DNA of 64,000 nucleotides from Nocardioides ochotonae (lineage in GTDB: Bacteria; Actinomycetota; Actinomycetes; Propionibacteriales; Nocardioidaceae). Position numbers and translations under genes: made by a program. The stretch is taken from assembly GCF_011420305.2 (NCBI RefSeq), contig NZ_CP061769.1, positions 2,343,001 through 2,407,000 on the forward strand, given 5' to 3'. This document shows positions 26,912 through 35,198 of the stretch, in pieces. Numbering within the stretch: position 1 is the first letter of the stretch; each line of letters opens with the position of its first letter. The notes under the pieces were generated by a model. The model made no database searches. It saw only the letters and a program-made list of their open reading frames with translations, and was not told the DNA's origin.

Positions 26912-26983
26912 TGGGCGATACTGGGTTCGAACCAGTGACCTCTTCGGTGTGAACGAAGCGCGCTACCACTGCGCCAATCGCCC
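26912..26983 (-). tRNA. tRNA-Val (anticodon CAC)
   Basis: A 72-nt cloverleaf: acceptor GGGCGAT/ATCGCCC, anticodon stem CTTCG/CGAAG around loop TTCACAC, so the anticodon is CAC (reads GUG). The T arm is ACTGG TTCGAAC CCAGT and the discriminator is A. Its 3' end faces the accessory region. It differs from the second tRNA-Val at 28133 at only 5 positions. Confidence 0.96.
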
Positions 26984-27004
26984 GTTGTGCTGCGGTCAGA
27001 AACA

Positions 27005-27778
27005 CTAACGCATCTCCTCCGCGAGCTCACATCCCGGGTCCACCCACAGGTCGCTCGACCGCTGCGACCACTGTTCGCGCACCTCACGGACGGCCTGACC
27101 CGACGTCGGAAGGGCCCGACCGTCCCAGGCACTGACCGGCTGCACGCCGCGGGTGGTGGAGGTCAGGAAGACCTCCTCGGCGCGGGCCGCAGCATCCCCC
27201 AGAGGCACGTCGACCTCCCGCACACCGCAGGCCTCGACCACCAGAGCCCGCGTCACACCGGGCAGACAGCCGCTGCCGAGGGGCGGGGTCACCAGCCCAC
27301 CGTCCAGGACGAGGAAGACATTGGCGGCCGTCGCCTCGCAGAGGCCGCCGTCAGCGTTGGCGAGCATCCCCTCCCCCGCACCCGCCGCTCGCGCCGCAGC
27401 CAGCGCCACGACGTTGTCGGCGTACGCCGTGGTCTTGTGGCCGATGAGTGCGCCGCGGTGGTCCACGACGTACGGCAGCGTCACCACCTCGACCGCGCTC
27501 GCCGCGGGCGGGACCGGGTCGAGCTCGACGAGCAACTCCCCACCGTCGGGCCCGAGCGCCCACACGATCCGGAGCCGACCGCGGTCCACCGGGCGGCAGC
27601 GCACCGCCTCGACGACCGCCCGGCGTACCTCGTCACGCGGAAGCGATGGCAGCCCGAGAGCGGTGACGCTGCCCAGCAGCCGGTCGAGGTGTCGATCGAG
27701 GGCGAACACCCGACCCCGCTCGACCAGCACCGAGGTGAAGACCCCTTCGCCCGTGGCGATCCCTCTTGACGTGTCCAC
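27005..27778 (-). CDS. Class IV aminotransferase (aminodeoxychorismate lyase/branched-chain aminotransferase-like)
   Basis: This 257-residue PLP fold-type IV enzyme begins with GEGVFTSVLVERGRVFALDRH, the family's substrate-entry strand. It carries the Schiff-base Lys in IGHKTTAYADNVVAL, then EATAANVFLV and the LPGVTRALV cofactor-phosphate loop. Its length and the single-domain form suit aminodeoxychorismate lyase (PabC, p-aminobenzoate for folate), but substrate specificity in this family is not readable by eye. GTG start at 27778. The gene ends 21 nt before the tRNA-Val gene, and no folate genes lie beside it. Confidence 0.85.
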   Translation of the reverse strand: MDTSRGIATGEGVFTSVLVERGRVFALDRHLDRLLGSVTALGLPSLPRDEVRRAVVEAVRCRPVDRGRLRIVWALGPDGGELLVELDPVPPAASAVEVVTLPYVVDHRGALIGHKTTAYADNVVALAAARAAGAGEGMLANADGGLCEATAANVFLVLDGGLVTPPLGSGCLPGVTRALVVEACGVREVDVPLGDAAARAEEVFLTSTTRGVQPVSAWDGRALPTSGQAVREVREQWSQRSSDLWVDPGCELAEEMR

Positions 27779-27920
27779 GGGGCCACTCTAGGGCTCTGAC
27801 CTCGGCAAACGCCGCGCAAGCGGGGCACCGCCGACACCCCACGGACCCCCCGGTTTTGCGCCCCGGACCACAGGGGGCTAATGTTCTGTCCGCACCGAGA
27901 GCCCCGGCTCAAGGCAGCAA

Positions 27921-27993
27921 GCGGACGTAGCTCAGTTGGTAGAGCGCAACCTTGCCAAGGTTGAGGTCGCGAGTTCGAGCCTCGTCGTCCGCT
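27921..27993 (+). tRNA. tRNA-Gly (anticodon GCC)
   Basis: A 73-nt cloverleaf with acceptor GCGGACG/CGTCCGC, D arm GCTCAGTTGGTAGAGC, anticodon stem CAACC/GGTTG around loop TTGCCAA (GCC) and T arm GCGAG TTCGAGC CTCGT. First of a Gly-Cys-Val cluster, a common actinobacterial order. Confidence 0.96.
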
Positions 27994-28037
27994 CGGAAGG
28001 GTCTTTCCACCGGGTCCTCCCATGGGAGGACCACCGC

Positions 28038-28108
28038 GGTGGGTTGGCCGAGAGGCGAGGCAACGGACTGCAAATCCGTCTACACGGGTTCAAATCCCGT
28101 ACCCACCT
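28038..28108 (+). tRNA. tRNA-Cys (anticodon GCA)
   Basis: A 71-nt cloverleaf with acceptor GGTGGGT/ACCCACC, anticodon stem ACGGA/TCCGT around loop CTGCAAA (GCA) and T arm ACGGG TTCAAAT CCCGT. 44 nt behind tRNA-Gly. Confidence 0.96.
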
Positions 28109-28132
28109 CGATTTACCACAACTGAATAACAT

Positions 28133-28204
28133 GGGCGATTGGCGCAGCGGTAGCGCGCTTCCTTGACACGGAAGAGGTCACTGGTTCAAACCCAGTATCG
28201 CCCA
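28133..28204 (+). tRNA. tRNA-Val (anticodon GAC)
   Basis: A 72-nt cloverleaf with acceptor GGGCGAT/ATCGCCC and anticodon stem CTTCC/GGAAG around loop TTGACAC (GAC). An encoded CCA follows at 28205-28207. 24 nt behind tRNA-Cys. Confidence 0.96.
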
Positions 28205-28212
28205 CCATTACG

Positions 28213-28250
28213 AAAGGCCCCGGCTGCGAAGACGCAGCCGGGGCCTTTCG
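28213..28250 (+). terminator. Terminator of the Gly-Cys-Val tRNA cluster
   Basis: A near-perfect hairpin with arms AAAGGCCCCGGCTGCG and CGCAGCCGGGGCCTTT around a short loop, 8 nt after tRNA-Val. The A/T ends of the stem give a short T-run. Confidence 0.9.
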
Positions 28251-28459
28251 CATGCGGCGGAGTATCCCCCCGTGGCGTCAGGTCCTCGCGACCGTGGTCA
28301 GCCAACTCCGGCACCAGATACTTGCGGCCGCGCTACGCTGCGGTGGACGCACCGTTGGATAGCCAGCGTGTCGCCCCTCCTGGGCCAGGAGTCCAACAAG
28401 ACGCCTGAGCGTTGCTTCGGACCTGGGAGTTGGCCGTGGGACTGCAGCTGAGCGAGCGC

Positions 28460-28837
28460 ATGAAGACCGGCAGCTGGCGGACAGTGGGGGCTGCTTGTGT
28501 CAGCCTCCTCTTTGCTGCGGGGTGTGGGGCGCAGGCGGGCGTCGAAGCACCCTCGTCGGCGGAGGTGGTTGCGGACGTGCGCTCTGACTTGGCGGCCTGG
28601 AGCGGAACGCTCGAGGATCGGCAAGCTGCCGAGGTCGTCACGAGCGCAATGTTGAACAAAGCTCTCGACGACTGCCTCGCGGATCGCGGCTTCGATCGTT
28701 TCGACTGGAGAGACTCGATATTCCCGGTCACTACGCCGAACCTTCTCAACTCGCCGTGGCTCATCGGCCCCGAGGAGAAGTTGTTCTCCGCCGAGATCGA
28801 GCTGGCGGCTCGGGCGACAGGGTGGAGGAGCAACTGA
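28460..28837 (+). CDS. Lipoprotein N-terminal part; probably frameshifted with the following frame
   Basis: The N-terminus is a lipoprotein signal with lipobox LFAAGC at about 19-24 (VGAACVSLLFAAGCGAQAGV). A conserved-looking ALDDCLADRGFDRFDW region follows, then PWLIGPEEKLFSAEIELAAR, and the frame stops abruptly at 28837. The next frame (from about 28822) continues with a second Cys-containing helical part. Together they look like one ~320-residue actinobacterial lipoprotein of unknown function broken by a single-base change near 28810-28825. GTG at 28436 is an alternative start. Confidence 0.5.
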   Translation: MKTGSWRTVGAACVSLLFAAGCGAQAGVEAPSSAEVVADVRSDLAAWSGTLEDRQAAEVVTSAMLNKALDDCLADRGFDRFDWRDSIFPVTTPNLLNSPWLIGPEEKLFSAEIELAARATGWRSN

Positions 28838-29451
28838 ACAATCCCCCTGAGCGACCGGCGGAAGAGGTCCGCGCTGAGGATGAGTGCCTGGCGCCCGGCG
28901 TGAGAGACAGTGCCAGCGACAGCGAAGTCGCAGCCGTCACGACACCGGCGGGTCTCGTCGAGCTTGAGGCGACGTGGGGAGAGCACCTGGCCGAGGGCCT
29001 CGCTGACCTGGGCGACGTTCGGGAGTTCACCCGTTGCGTGGAGGACCAGAAGTCCCCGGCGTTGAACGGACGTCGCTTGGAGGACCTTGATCTGTTGGCT
29101 AACGAGCGCGCCACCGGCTTGGGCCTCGACGATGGCGATCTTCGTGGCCTTCAGGAGTTCCGTGCGTGGGAGCTATCTGTTGTCGAGGCGTTGAGGGCCT
29201 GTGTTGAACCGCAGTACGACGATGCGGTGACGCTGCTGGCGGAGCTCTCGACGTCCTTCCATGAACGCCACCGCGCCGAGGTGGAGAACCTCGAGCAACA
29301 CTGGTCGAAGGTTCGAGGACGCGGACGTGCTGGCTGTCGGGCAATAGCCGCGACGCCGTTCACGGCGTCGAGTCCGCACGGGGCGTTGAAGGGTACGACT
29401 ACCGAAACGGACTACGGTTGCTCGACCTGTGTGGCGTCGACGTGGTGGTGA
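28822..29451 (+). CDS. Probable C-terminal part of the frameshifted lipoprotein
   Basis: From the GTG at 28822 this frame reads VEEQLNNPPERPAEEV, then EDECLAPG and a helical region with FTRCVEDQK and VEALRACVEPQYDDAV. It has no export signal of its own, and its amino-acid style continues that of the preceding lipoprotein frame, which it overlaps by 16 nt in the -1 frame. The last ~45 residues (after VENLEQHWSKVRG) are Cys/Thr/Arg-rich and unlike the rest, so a second frame change near 29310 is possible. It could be a translationally coupled partner rather than a broken half; the frameshift reading is favoured. Confidence 0.4.
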   Translation: MEEQLNNPPERPAEEVRAEDECLAPGVRDSASDSEVAAVTTPAGLVELEATWGEHLAEGLADLGDVREFTRCVEDQKSPALNGRRLEDLDLLANERATGLGLDDGDLRGLQEFRAWELSVVEALRACVEPQYDDAVTLLAELSTSFHERHRAEVENLEQHWSKVRGRGRAGCRAIAATPFTASSPHGALKGTTTETDYGCSTCVASTWW

Positions 29452-29460
29452 CGGGACCTG

Positions 29461-30537
29461 ATGAACGAAGAGACTGCGGTCATCCGTCTGATCGACAACC
29501 TCGAACGACTGGCGGCGCTTGGCCTGCCTGTGTGGAGTGAAGAGCTCACCGACCAGGTCGACCCATTCCTCCACGAGCTCGATGAGCACCTGCGCCGGGA
29601 CCCGATCGCTTTGGCGGCTGTCCTCGACTACCTCGAGAACCCACGGTCCGAGGTGGTCGCCGACTGGCTGAGGCTCCAGCTCCAGCCCGACCTCAGCCTC
29701 GACGAGGACCCGCCGAGGCAGCTTCGCTACGCCGAGGCGACCATACCCACCCAGCCGGCCCTGTTCCTCGCGATCGACGAGGTGACCGTGCAGCCCAAGA
29801 GCCTGCGCAAGCTGAAGAAACCATGGGAGCACGCTGCCGGCTGGTTCTTCGGCCGCCCGCAGAAGTCGCAGGGTCACGACGCATGGCCGGTGGGCAGGGA
29901 CGGCGGCGCCCTCGACTTCCTCGTTCAGATGGACCTTGGCGCAGCTGCCTCCAGTCTCGCGGGCTTCGGGGCGGTCGGGCTGCCCGCAGACCTCATCATC
30001 CAGATCTTCGCCGACCTCGACGTGACCGTCGGGCCGTTGGACCACCGAGTGGTCGCGTTCCCCAGCGGCGCGGGTGGCGACGAACCGCTGAAGCCACCCA
30101 GGCGCAGCGACGTCAACGACGCGGACCCCGTACTCATCAACCCCGTCGGGGCACTCACCCTGCCGCCGGTGGACGAACTGAGCGCGGAAAGGGTCGGCGA
30201 TGATCGGCTGCCCTCCCTCTTGCGCGTCCACGCCGACCGGAGGCCGTACGACCTGAACCTGTTCAGGAACACCAGCCGGGACGACGAGCAGCACCTGGGG
30301 TACGTGCCCATGGCCCGCATGGGAGGGTTCCCCGTCCCCGACCTGCGCGTCTGGACGGCCGAGGCCGAGTCAGCACTGGGCTGCACAGTCAGGGACATCG
30401 TCGTGCTGTACGACGGCCCCACGGACCCTGAGCCTGGTCCCGTGCCCGACCCCGACAGAGTGCGCCTCATGGTCCTCATCGACCGAGCACGCTTGCAGGC
30501 CCTGAACTTCGACGCGACCTTCGCGCTGGCCTACTAG
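29461..30537 (+). CDS. Uncharacterised protein, possibly DUF1963/YwqG-like
   Basis: This 358-residue soluble protein has no signal or TM. The N-terminal ~130 residues are helical (IRLIDNLERLAALGLPVW). The later part has strands with DFLVQMDLGAA, IIQIFADLDV and LGYVPMARMGGFPVPDL, a pattern that recalls YwqG/DUF1963 proteins, though not strongly. Starts ATG at 29461, 9 nt after the end of the preceding frame, so it may belong to the same transcript. Confidence 0.6.
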   Translation: MNEETAVIRLIDNLERLAALGLPVWSEELTDQVDPFLHELDEHLRRDPIALAAVLDYLENPRSEVVADWLRLQLQPDLSLDEDPPRQLRYAEATIPTQPALFLAIDEVTVQPKSLRKLKKPWEHAAGWFFGRPQKSQGHDAWPVGRDGGALDFLVQMDLGAAASSLAGFGAVGLPADLIIQIFADLDVTVGPLDHRVVAFPSGAGGDEPLKPPRRSDVNDADPVLINPVGALTLPPVDELSAERVGDDRLPSLLRVHADRRPYDLNLFRNTSRDDEQHLGYVPMARMGGFPVPDLRVWTAEAESALGCTVRDIVVLYDGPTDPEPGPVPDPDRVRLMVLIDRARLQALNFDATFALAY

Positions 30538-30663
30538 GCCAGCTGTGGTGATGTTCTGCCCGCGGGGGCGGCTGCACGATCGGATGCCGAACTCCCAGTC
30601 GGCCCCGGAGCCCATCCGCAAAGCCAGTGCCCGAGTGCAACGTGCTCCCTGTGTGGGGAACTG

Positions 30664-31140
30664 TCAGCCGACGCTGACGCCGACCGATTCGAGTTGATCA
30701 GCCGTGGTAGCGCCCAACGGGCCCGCGCCCGGCTCAGCTCGGGCAGCAGCAATCACCTTCGCTGCCTCATCCACGGTCTTGCCGTCGAGCTGCGTGGCCA
30801 ACAGGGATTCCTGCTGCCGTGCCGCGGTCACCACGCCGTCGACGACTTCCAGGTAGTTGCCGTCGAAGCCCCACGAGTCAATGAAGATGACGGCGGCGAG
30901 GTAGGTCTTGCCGACCTCTAGCCGCACACCGTCCTCCGCCCTCATCGGGATCATCTGATCATCGTCGTCGTGATACCAGCCCGGGGCCTGGGCCTCGAAA
31001 GACATCGGCGGCTGATCGGCCCCTGCCCGCTTCCAGAGCACGTCGTCGATCCGCACGCTCACCCGCCGCCCGGTCATCACCTTCTCCTCCCACGGGGCGT
31101 CGGAAAGAGCACGCTCAGACTCCACGGTGAAGACGACCAA
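30664..31140 (-). CDS. C-terminal part of a probably frameshifted lipoprotein
   Basis: This frame reads TLVVFTVESERALSDAPWEE from a TTG at 31140, then a beta-rich domain (VSVRIDDVLWKRA, KTYLAAVIFIDSWGFDG) and a helical tail. It has no export signal or good ribosome site. The adjacent -1/+2 frame upstream (31300-31115) supplies a lipoprotein signal and breaks off just where this one begins, so the two are probably one broken gene of ~210 codons. Family not recognised. Confidence 0.45.
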   Translation of the reverse strand: MVVFTVESERALSDAPWEEKVMTGRRVSVRIDDVLWKRAGADQPPMSFEAQAPGWYHDDDDQMIPMRAEDGVRLEVGKTYLAAVIFIDSWGFDGNYLEVVDGVVTAARQQESLLATQLDGKTVDEAAKVIAAARAEPGAGPLGATTADQLESVGVSVG

Positions 31141-31300
31141 GGTGTCCGACCCACGTCACCGCGGCAGACGCTGAGTCGAGCTCGACGAGGCTCCCGGCCT
31201 CGTACAGGTACACGTCCGACGACGAATCCTCCGACGCCGTACACCCACTCGTGGCCGCGACAGCGAACAGCAACGCGCCAGCAATGATGCGTGACCTCAT
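31115..31300 (-). CDS. Lipoprotein N-terminal fragment, frameshifted
   Basis: The 61-residue frame starts at the ATG at 31300 with GAGAGG 10 nt before it. It has lipobox ATSGC within MRSRIIAGALLFAVAATSGC, then EASGSLVELD-like acidic sequence ending VTWVGHLGRLHRGV. The reading frame leaves the natural sequence near 31145-31120, where the 30664-31140 frame takes over (SDTLVVFTVESERAL). A one-base change or a sequence error would explain both halves. Confidence 0.45.
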   Translation of the reverse strand: MRSRIIAGALLFAVAATSGCTASEDSSSDVYLYEAGSLVELDSASAAVTWVGHLGRLHRGV

Positions 31301-31578
31301 AGCCGAACAGCCTCTCAAGAGATGTGCGCGATCCACTTCGTGTGGTGACCGCGTGTGGGGGTCCTGCATGCAAGCCAGGAGATCCTCGCCGTTCCCCACG
31401 CAAAGTAGGCGTCTTTCGCGTGCGTCGGCCCCACCCCGTGCCCGGCCGCATGGCAGATGAGCGAACGGTCCGGGTCACCGATCCGTGCAGCAGGCCCCAG
31501 TTTGGCGGGGGTTGTCGCTGTATCAGCCGGAGCCGTCCTGGGTAGGAGAGGCTCCGATCGGCTCTACTCGGAGGATCC

Positions 31579-32226
31579 ATGCATCGATCTGGCGGTCTGC
31601 AGGAGGAGCTCACGCGGGAGTCCGCGGCGGGCCGGCGCGCCGGCGCCCGCCCCACAGGCAGGCGGATCACCGTGCTCGCGCTCGGCGTCGTCGTCGCTCT
31701 CGCGGTCGCGCTGTTCCTGGTGCTGCGCGACGGCGCCGGCCGCCCGCTCGAGCCCGAGGACGACGCCCGCCTCGTGCTGCACCTCAACGGCGACCACGGT
31801 CTCGTCGACGACGTGGACCCGAACATCCCCCTGGAGAACCCGACCGAGCACCCGATCACGATCACCGATGTCGACCTGGTCGCCGCCCCCGACAGCCCCG
31901 GCCAGGTCACCGTCCGGAGTTTCCGCCTCGCCGGGCCCGACCGCACCACGCCGTCGCTCTCGGGCGGCCGGCTCGGGGCGAAGGACTACGGGGCGCCGCT
32001 GCTCTCCGCCGACGAGGCGGTGATCCCGGCCGGTGCCGCGAACCGGGACTACATCCTGCTGGTCCGGGTGGTCGGTGACCGCAGGACCGACTGGTCAGCC
32101 GCGGACGCCGTGCGGATCACGTACGAGTGGAACGGCGAGGAGCACCACGTCGTCTGGGACCGGGGGGTCGTCTACTGCAGCCCCACCCGGATGGGACGGA
32201 TCTCCTGCGAGGAGCTGCAGGTCTGA
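31579..32226 (+). CDS. Single-TM anchored protein with extracytoplasmic domain
   Basis: This 215-residue protein has a basic N-terminal ~28 residues and one membrane helix (ITVLALGVVVALAVALFLVL). A ~165-residue outer domain follows that looks Ig-like or beta-rich, with two Cys near the C-terminus (VVYCSPTRMGRISCEELQV). Start ATG at 31579. Not a recognised family. Lies between small unrelated genes and ends convergently with the gene at 32286. Confidence 0.7.
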   Translation: MHRSGGLQEELTRESAAGRRAGARPTGRRITVLALGVVVALAVALFLVLRDGAGRPLEPEDDARLVLHLNGDHGLVDDVDPNIPLENPTEHPITITDVDLVAAPDSPGQVTVRSFRLAGPDRTTPSLSGGRLGAKDYGAPLLSADEAVIPAGAANRDYILLVRVVGDRRTDWSAADAVRITYEWNGEEHHVVWDRGVVYCSPTRMGRISCEELQV

Positions 32227-32285
32227 GGGCCGCACGTCACGCCTCATCAAGGGCGCACCCGCCTCCGGTATGCCGAAGCACCCGC

Positions 32286-32606
32286 TCAGCCGTTCCGGTC
32301 GCCGGGTGGGCGCAGGTCCAGGCGCCCGAAGTACGCCGTCAGGCCCGCGGCCGTGGCGATACCCGACACCAGCAGCGCCGCACGCTCTCGGGCCGACCCC
32401 TCCTGCCCGCGAAGCAGGACGACGCCGGCCGCCGCGTTGGCCGCACTCCAGGCCAGGTTGGGCACGCGCCCCGACAGCCCGACGCCGGGCGGATCCGCGA
32501 ATGGCGTGGGGAACGGGCGACCGAGAGCCCCGGCGACCCCGTGCGGCACGGCGTTGACGAGCAGGGCGCCTGCGGCGGCGCGGGCGAGGGTGCTGCGGAC
32601 GGTCAT
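32286..32606 (-). CDS. Small hydrophobic membrane protein
   Basis: This 106-residue protein has about three hydrophobic segments (AAAGALLVNAVPHGVAGALG, LAWSAANAAAGVVLL, AALLVSGIATAAGLTAYFG) and a short charged tail. Unrecognised; the layout suggests three TMs. GAGCG lies before the start at 32606. Monocistronic. Confidence 0.65.
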   Translation of the reverse strand: MTVRSTLARAAAGALLVNAVPHGVAGALGRPFPTPFADPPGVGLSGRVPNLAWSAANAAAGVVLLRGQEGSARERAALLVSGIATAAGLTAYFGRLDLRPPGDRNG

Positions 32607-32704
32607 CGGGCGCTCCTCGTGGGCAGTTCGGGACCGGATACCCGTCCCGCGTACCCAGCGGCGAACGCGGGTACTGGGCCGGGACCCTACGAGAGGTCAT
32701 TGGC

Positions 32705-33250
32705 ATGAACAACGACGACGTCGTGTGGATCGTCATCGCAGTGGTGGTGGTCGCGCTGCTCGCGGCGCTCGCCTACGTGCTCCTCAAGCGCAAGAAGGAG
32801 CGCGACCGCGCCCTGGCACACGCCCAGGCCGAGCAGCTGCGCAGCGAGGCCACCCAGCACCAGCCCGCGGTCCAACAGTCCGAGCTGGAGGCCCGCAAGG
32901 CCGAGGCGGAGGCCGAGCTGCGCCGGGCCGAGGCCGAGCACGCCGAGGTGCAGGCCGCCGAGGCGCGCCAGGCAGCTGCCGCCACCTCCGCCCGACAGGA
33001 GGACGTGGTCCGCGAGGCGGACCGCATGGACCCCGCGGTCGACCACCGCTCCGGCGACTACCGCCCCGAGGTCCCCGACGGGCGCCACCTTGAGAACGGC
33101 AGCACCGCGCCCACCGAGTCCGCTCCCCCGGCGCCGACCGGCGGAGCCGACGACTACACCGAGGGCTACCGGGACGGGCAGGCCGACACCGACGGTCCCG
33201 CCGACGGCGGCTCCGGCGGCAGTCACCGCAGCCCCGGCCCGGCGAGCTGA
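32705..33250 (+). CDS. Membrane-anchored coiled-coil protein
   Basis: This 181-residue protein has one TM helix directly at the N-terminus (VVWIVIAVVVVALLAALAYVLL), then a basic stop-transfer (KRKKERDR). A ~70-residue Glu/Ala/Arg coiled coil (QSELEARKAEAEAELRRAEA) follows, then an acidic, Gly/Pro-rich disordered tail. The same layout is common in Nocardioides-type genomes without known function. It ends at a strong shared terminator. Confidence 0.75.
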   Translation: MNNDDVVWIVIAVVVVALLAALAYVLLKRKKERDRALAHAQAEQLRSEATQHQPAVQQSELEARKAEAEAELRRAEAEHAEVQAAEARQAAAATSARQEDVVREADRMDPAVDHRSGDYRPEVPDGRHLENGSTAPTESAPPAPTGGADDYTEGYRDGQADTDGPADGGSGGSHRSPGPAS

Positions 33251-33271
33251 CACTGGCTCACCCAGCGCCGC

Positions 33272-33307
33272 AAGCCCCCTCGTCGATCACACTCGGCGAG
33301 GGGGCTT
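33272..33307. terminator. Bidirectional terminator between converging genes
   Basis: Stem AAGCCCCCTCG / CGAGGGGGCTT closes a ~14-nt loop between the plus-strand coiled-coil gene and the minus-strand TPR-like gene. It is symmetrical, so it can serve both transcripts, including the end of the 11-gene B12-riboswitch operon. Confidence 0.85.
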
Positions 33308-33342
33308 CCGCATGCGCGGGCCCTCGCCCCGCGGAGCCCAGC

Positions 33343-34251
33343 TCACCAGGTCCGGCCGGCGCCGCCGCCGCGGCCCTGCGGCACCGCGGCCTCGTCCCGA
33401 GCCTCCTGCTGCCGACGGGCGCCTTCCATGGTGCGCTCGGCGAGCCGGTCGGCCTGCGACTCGGTGGGCTCCGCGTCCGTGGGCTTCGATGATCCCTGGC
33501 CCTCTCCCAGCTTCTGCTGCAGGCGACCCGTCGCGGCGTCGAGCTGCTCCTGCTCAGACTGTGAGCCCGAATCTCCCTGCTCTGCAGGCTCCCCCGACTC
33601 CGCAGGCTCCCCGGAGTCACCGTGGTCCTCATCGGACTGCTGACCGTGCTGGTCCTCCGGACCGTCCTGATCCTGCGGCTCGTCCTCGCCCTCGCTCTCG
33701 TTCTCGCCCTCGTCCTCTGCCTGCCCCTCGCTCCCGGCGTCCTGGGCGTCGTCCGCCTCCTGATCGGCCTCTCCCTCCCCGCCGTCCGGCGACTCGGTCG
33801 AGCAGCCAGTGGCGCCGCTCAGGAGGCGCTGCGCCGCGCGGTAGCGCTGGTCCGCGCCGGCGTTGTCACCGGCGCTCGTGAGCTCGTCGCCAAACGACTC
33901 GAGCGCGAGCGCGTGGTTGAGGACAACCCGACACACCGCGTGGTCCGGGGCGAGGCCGCCGGCGAGCTCGAACCAGTCCGCCGCGCTCTGCCACTCGTGG
34001 CGCCCGTAGGCCGCCACGCCGCTGTTGTACGGCGCGACCCACCGCTCCAGGAGATCGACCCGCTCGGTGAGGGCGAACCACCGGCCCGCCGCCACGTGAT
34101 CCCCCGAGCGCCAGGCCCGCTCGCCCAGGTGCTGCGCGCCGAGCTTCACCACCACCTGGAGCGCCACCGCCCCCAGCACCACGACACCCACGACCGCCCC
34201 CGCGATCGCCCGGCGCCGTCGCCGGCTGCGTACCGGGTCGGTCCACGTCAT
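33343..34251 (-). CDS. TPR-like membrane protein of a Bat/MoxR-VWA module, last gene of the operon
   Basis: This 302-residue protein has a single TM near the N-terminus (AIAGAVVGVVVLGAVALQVV) and two or three TPR-like helical pairs (WFALTERVDLLERWVAPYN, GVAAYGRHEWQSAADWFELA). An extremely acidic, low-complexity Glu/Asp/Gln region of ~100 residues and a helical end follow. It corresponds to the TPR member (BatC-like) of MoxR-VWA modules. It overlaps the VWA gene by ATGA, giving the start at 34251. Confidence 0.75.
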   Translation of the reverse strand: MTWTDPVRSRRRRRAIAGAVVGVVVLGAVALQVVVKLGAQHLGERAWRSGDHVAAGRWFALTERVDLLERWVAPYNSGVAAYGRHEWQSAADWFELAGGLAPDHAVCRVVLNHALALESFGDELTSAGDNAGADQRYRAAQRLLSGATGCSTESPDGGEGEADQEADDAQDAGSEGQAEDEGENESEGEDEPQDQDGPEDQHGQQSDEDHGDSGEPAESGEPAEQGDSGSQSEQEQLDAATGRLQQKLGEGQGSSKPTDAEPTESQADRLAERTMEGARRQQEARDEAAVPQGRGGGAGRTW

Positions 34252-35198
34252 CGCTGTTCCTCCTTCGCTGCTCGAGATCCCCACACGGCCACCGCCAACA
34301 GATGGAGGAGGAAAGGCACCGCCGCCAGGGCCAGCACCCAGTAGTGCTCCTCGCCCGGCTGCAGCTCGACCCGGGCGCTGGTGGGGCCGCGGGTCAGGGG
34401 CGGCAGCGACCCCGGACCGGTGCGGTGCAGGTATTGCCCGCCCAGCTCCTCGGCGATCCGCGACAGCGCGGCGCCATCGATGCGCGACACCTGCTCCTCG
34501 CCCTCGATCTCGACCAGCCGCTGCTCCCCGGGGGCCACCGGCATCGCACCGCCCTCGGCGGTTCCGTAGCCGAGCACCAGCGAGCCGGTCAGTCCCTCGC
34601 GCAGCGACCCGAAGGATCCGGGTGCACCGTCCTGGGTCTGCTCGCCGTCCCCGGCGTACACCAGGTAGCGCTGGTGCTCCGGATGCTCCGCGCGGGCGGA
34701 CCTCAGCACCTGCTCGGCCAGCTCGACGGCGACCGAGATGTCCGATCCCGTGGCCTTCGCCGACGGGCGCCAGCCCACGGTCCGCAGGTACGTCGAGACC
34801 GCCGCCGCGTCGGTCGTGAACGGCACCGCCACCCGCGCCACGTCGTCGAAGACGATCACCGTCGTGTTGGCCCCGGCTGTCTGCTGCACGAGCTCGGCGA
34901 GGTCCTCCCCCGCCGCCTCGATCCGCGCCCGCCCCGCAGGGCCGTCCAGCGCCCCCATCGACGCCGTCCGGTCCACGAGCAGGACCAGGTCGGTGGTGCT
35001 CGGCACCGGCACCTCGACCTCGTGCAGGCCGGTCGGTCGCAGACCGATGCCGACCGCCAGCAGCGCGAGGACCACCCGGGCGGCGAGCGCGCCGCGCTGC
35101 ATGCCCGAGGAGGAGCGCCAGTCCCGTAGCGACCAGCAGGACAGCACCAGCGCCACCGCCGCCAGCACGAGCACCGGCCACACCGGCTGCACGCTCAT
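34248..35198 (-). CDS. VWA-domain membrane protein (Bat type) with variant metal site
   Basis: This 316-residue protein has two N-terminal TM segments (VLVLAAVALVLSCW, ARVVLALLAVGIGL), a VWA domain and a C-terminal TM (HYWVLALAAVPFLLHLLAVA). The metal site reads LVLLVDRTASMG: DRTAS instead of the DxSxS motif seen in the neighbouring paralogue, with a Thr at the first Ser position. Strands LVYAGDGEQTQ and SLVLGYGT complete the fold. Such pairs of VWA proteins work with MoxR AAA+ ATPases as chaperone-like units at the membrane. 4-nt overlaps on both sides. Confidence 0.85.
   Translation of the reverse strand: MSVQPVWPVLVLAAVALVLSCWSLRDWRSSSGMQRGALAARVVLALLAVGIGLRPTGLHEVEVPVPSTTDLVLLVDRTASMGALDGPAGRARIEAAGEDLAELVQQTAGANTTVIVFDDVARVAVPFTTDAAAVSTYLRTVGWRPSAKATGSDISVAVELAEQVLRSARAEHPEHQRYLVYAGDGEQTQDGAPGSFGSLREGLTGSLVLGYGTAEGGAMPVAPGEQRLVEIEGEEQVSRIDGAALSRIAEELGGQYLHRTGPGSLPPLTRGPTSARVELQPGEEHYWVLALAAVPFLLHLLAVAVWGSRAAKEEQR

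Noticed and set aside
26495..26938. Plus-strand frame of ~147 codons before tRNA-Val
   Set aside because: It runs through the terminator and into the tRNA gene and has no recognisable domain or ribosome site.
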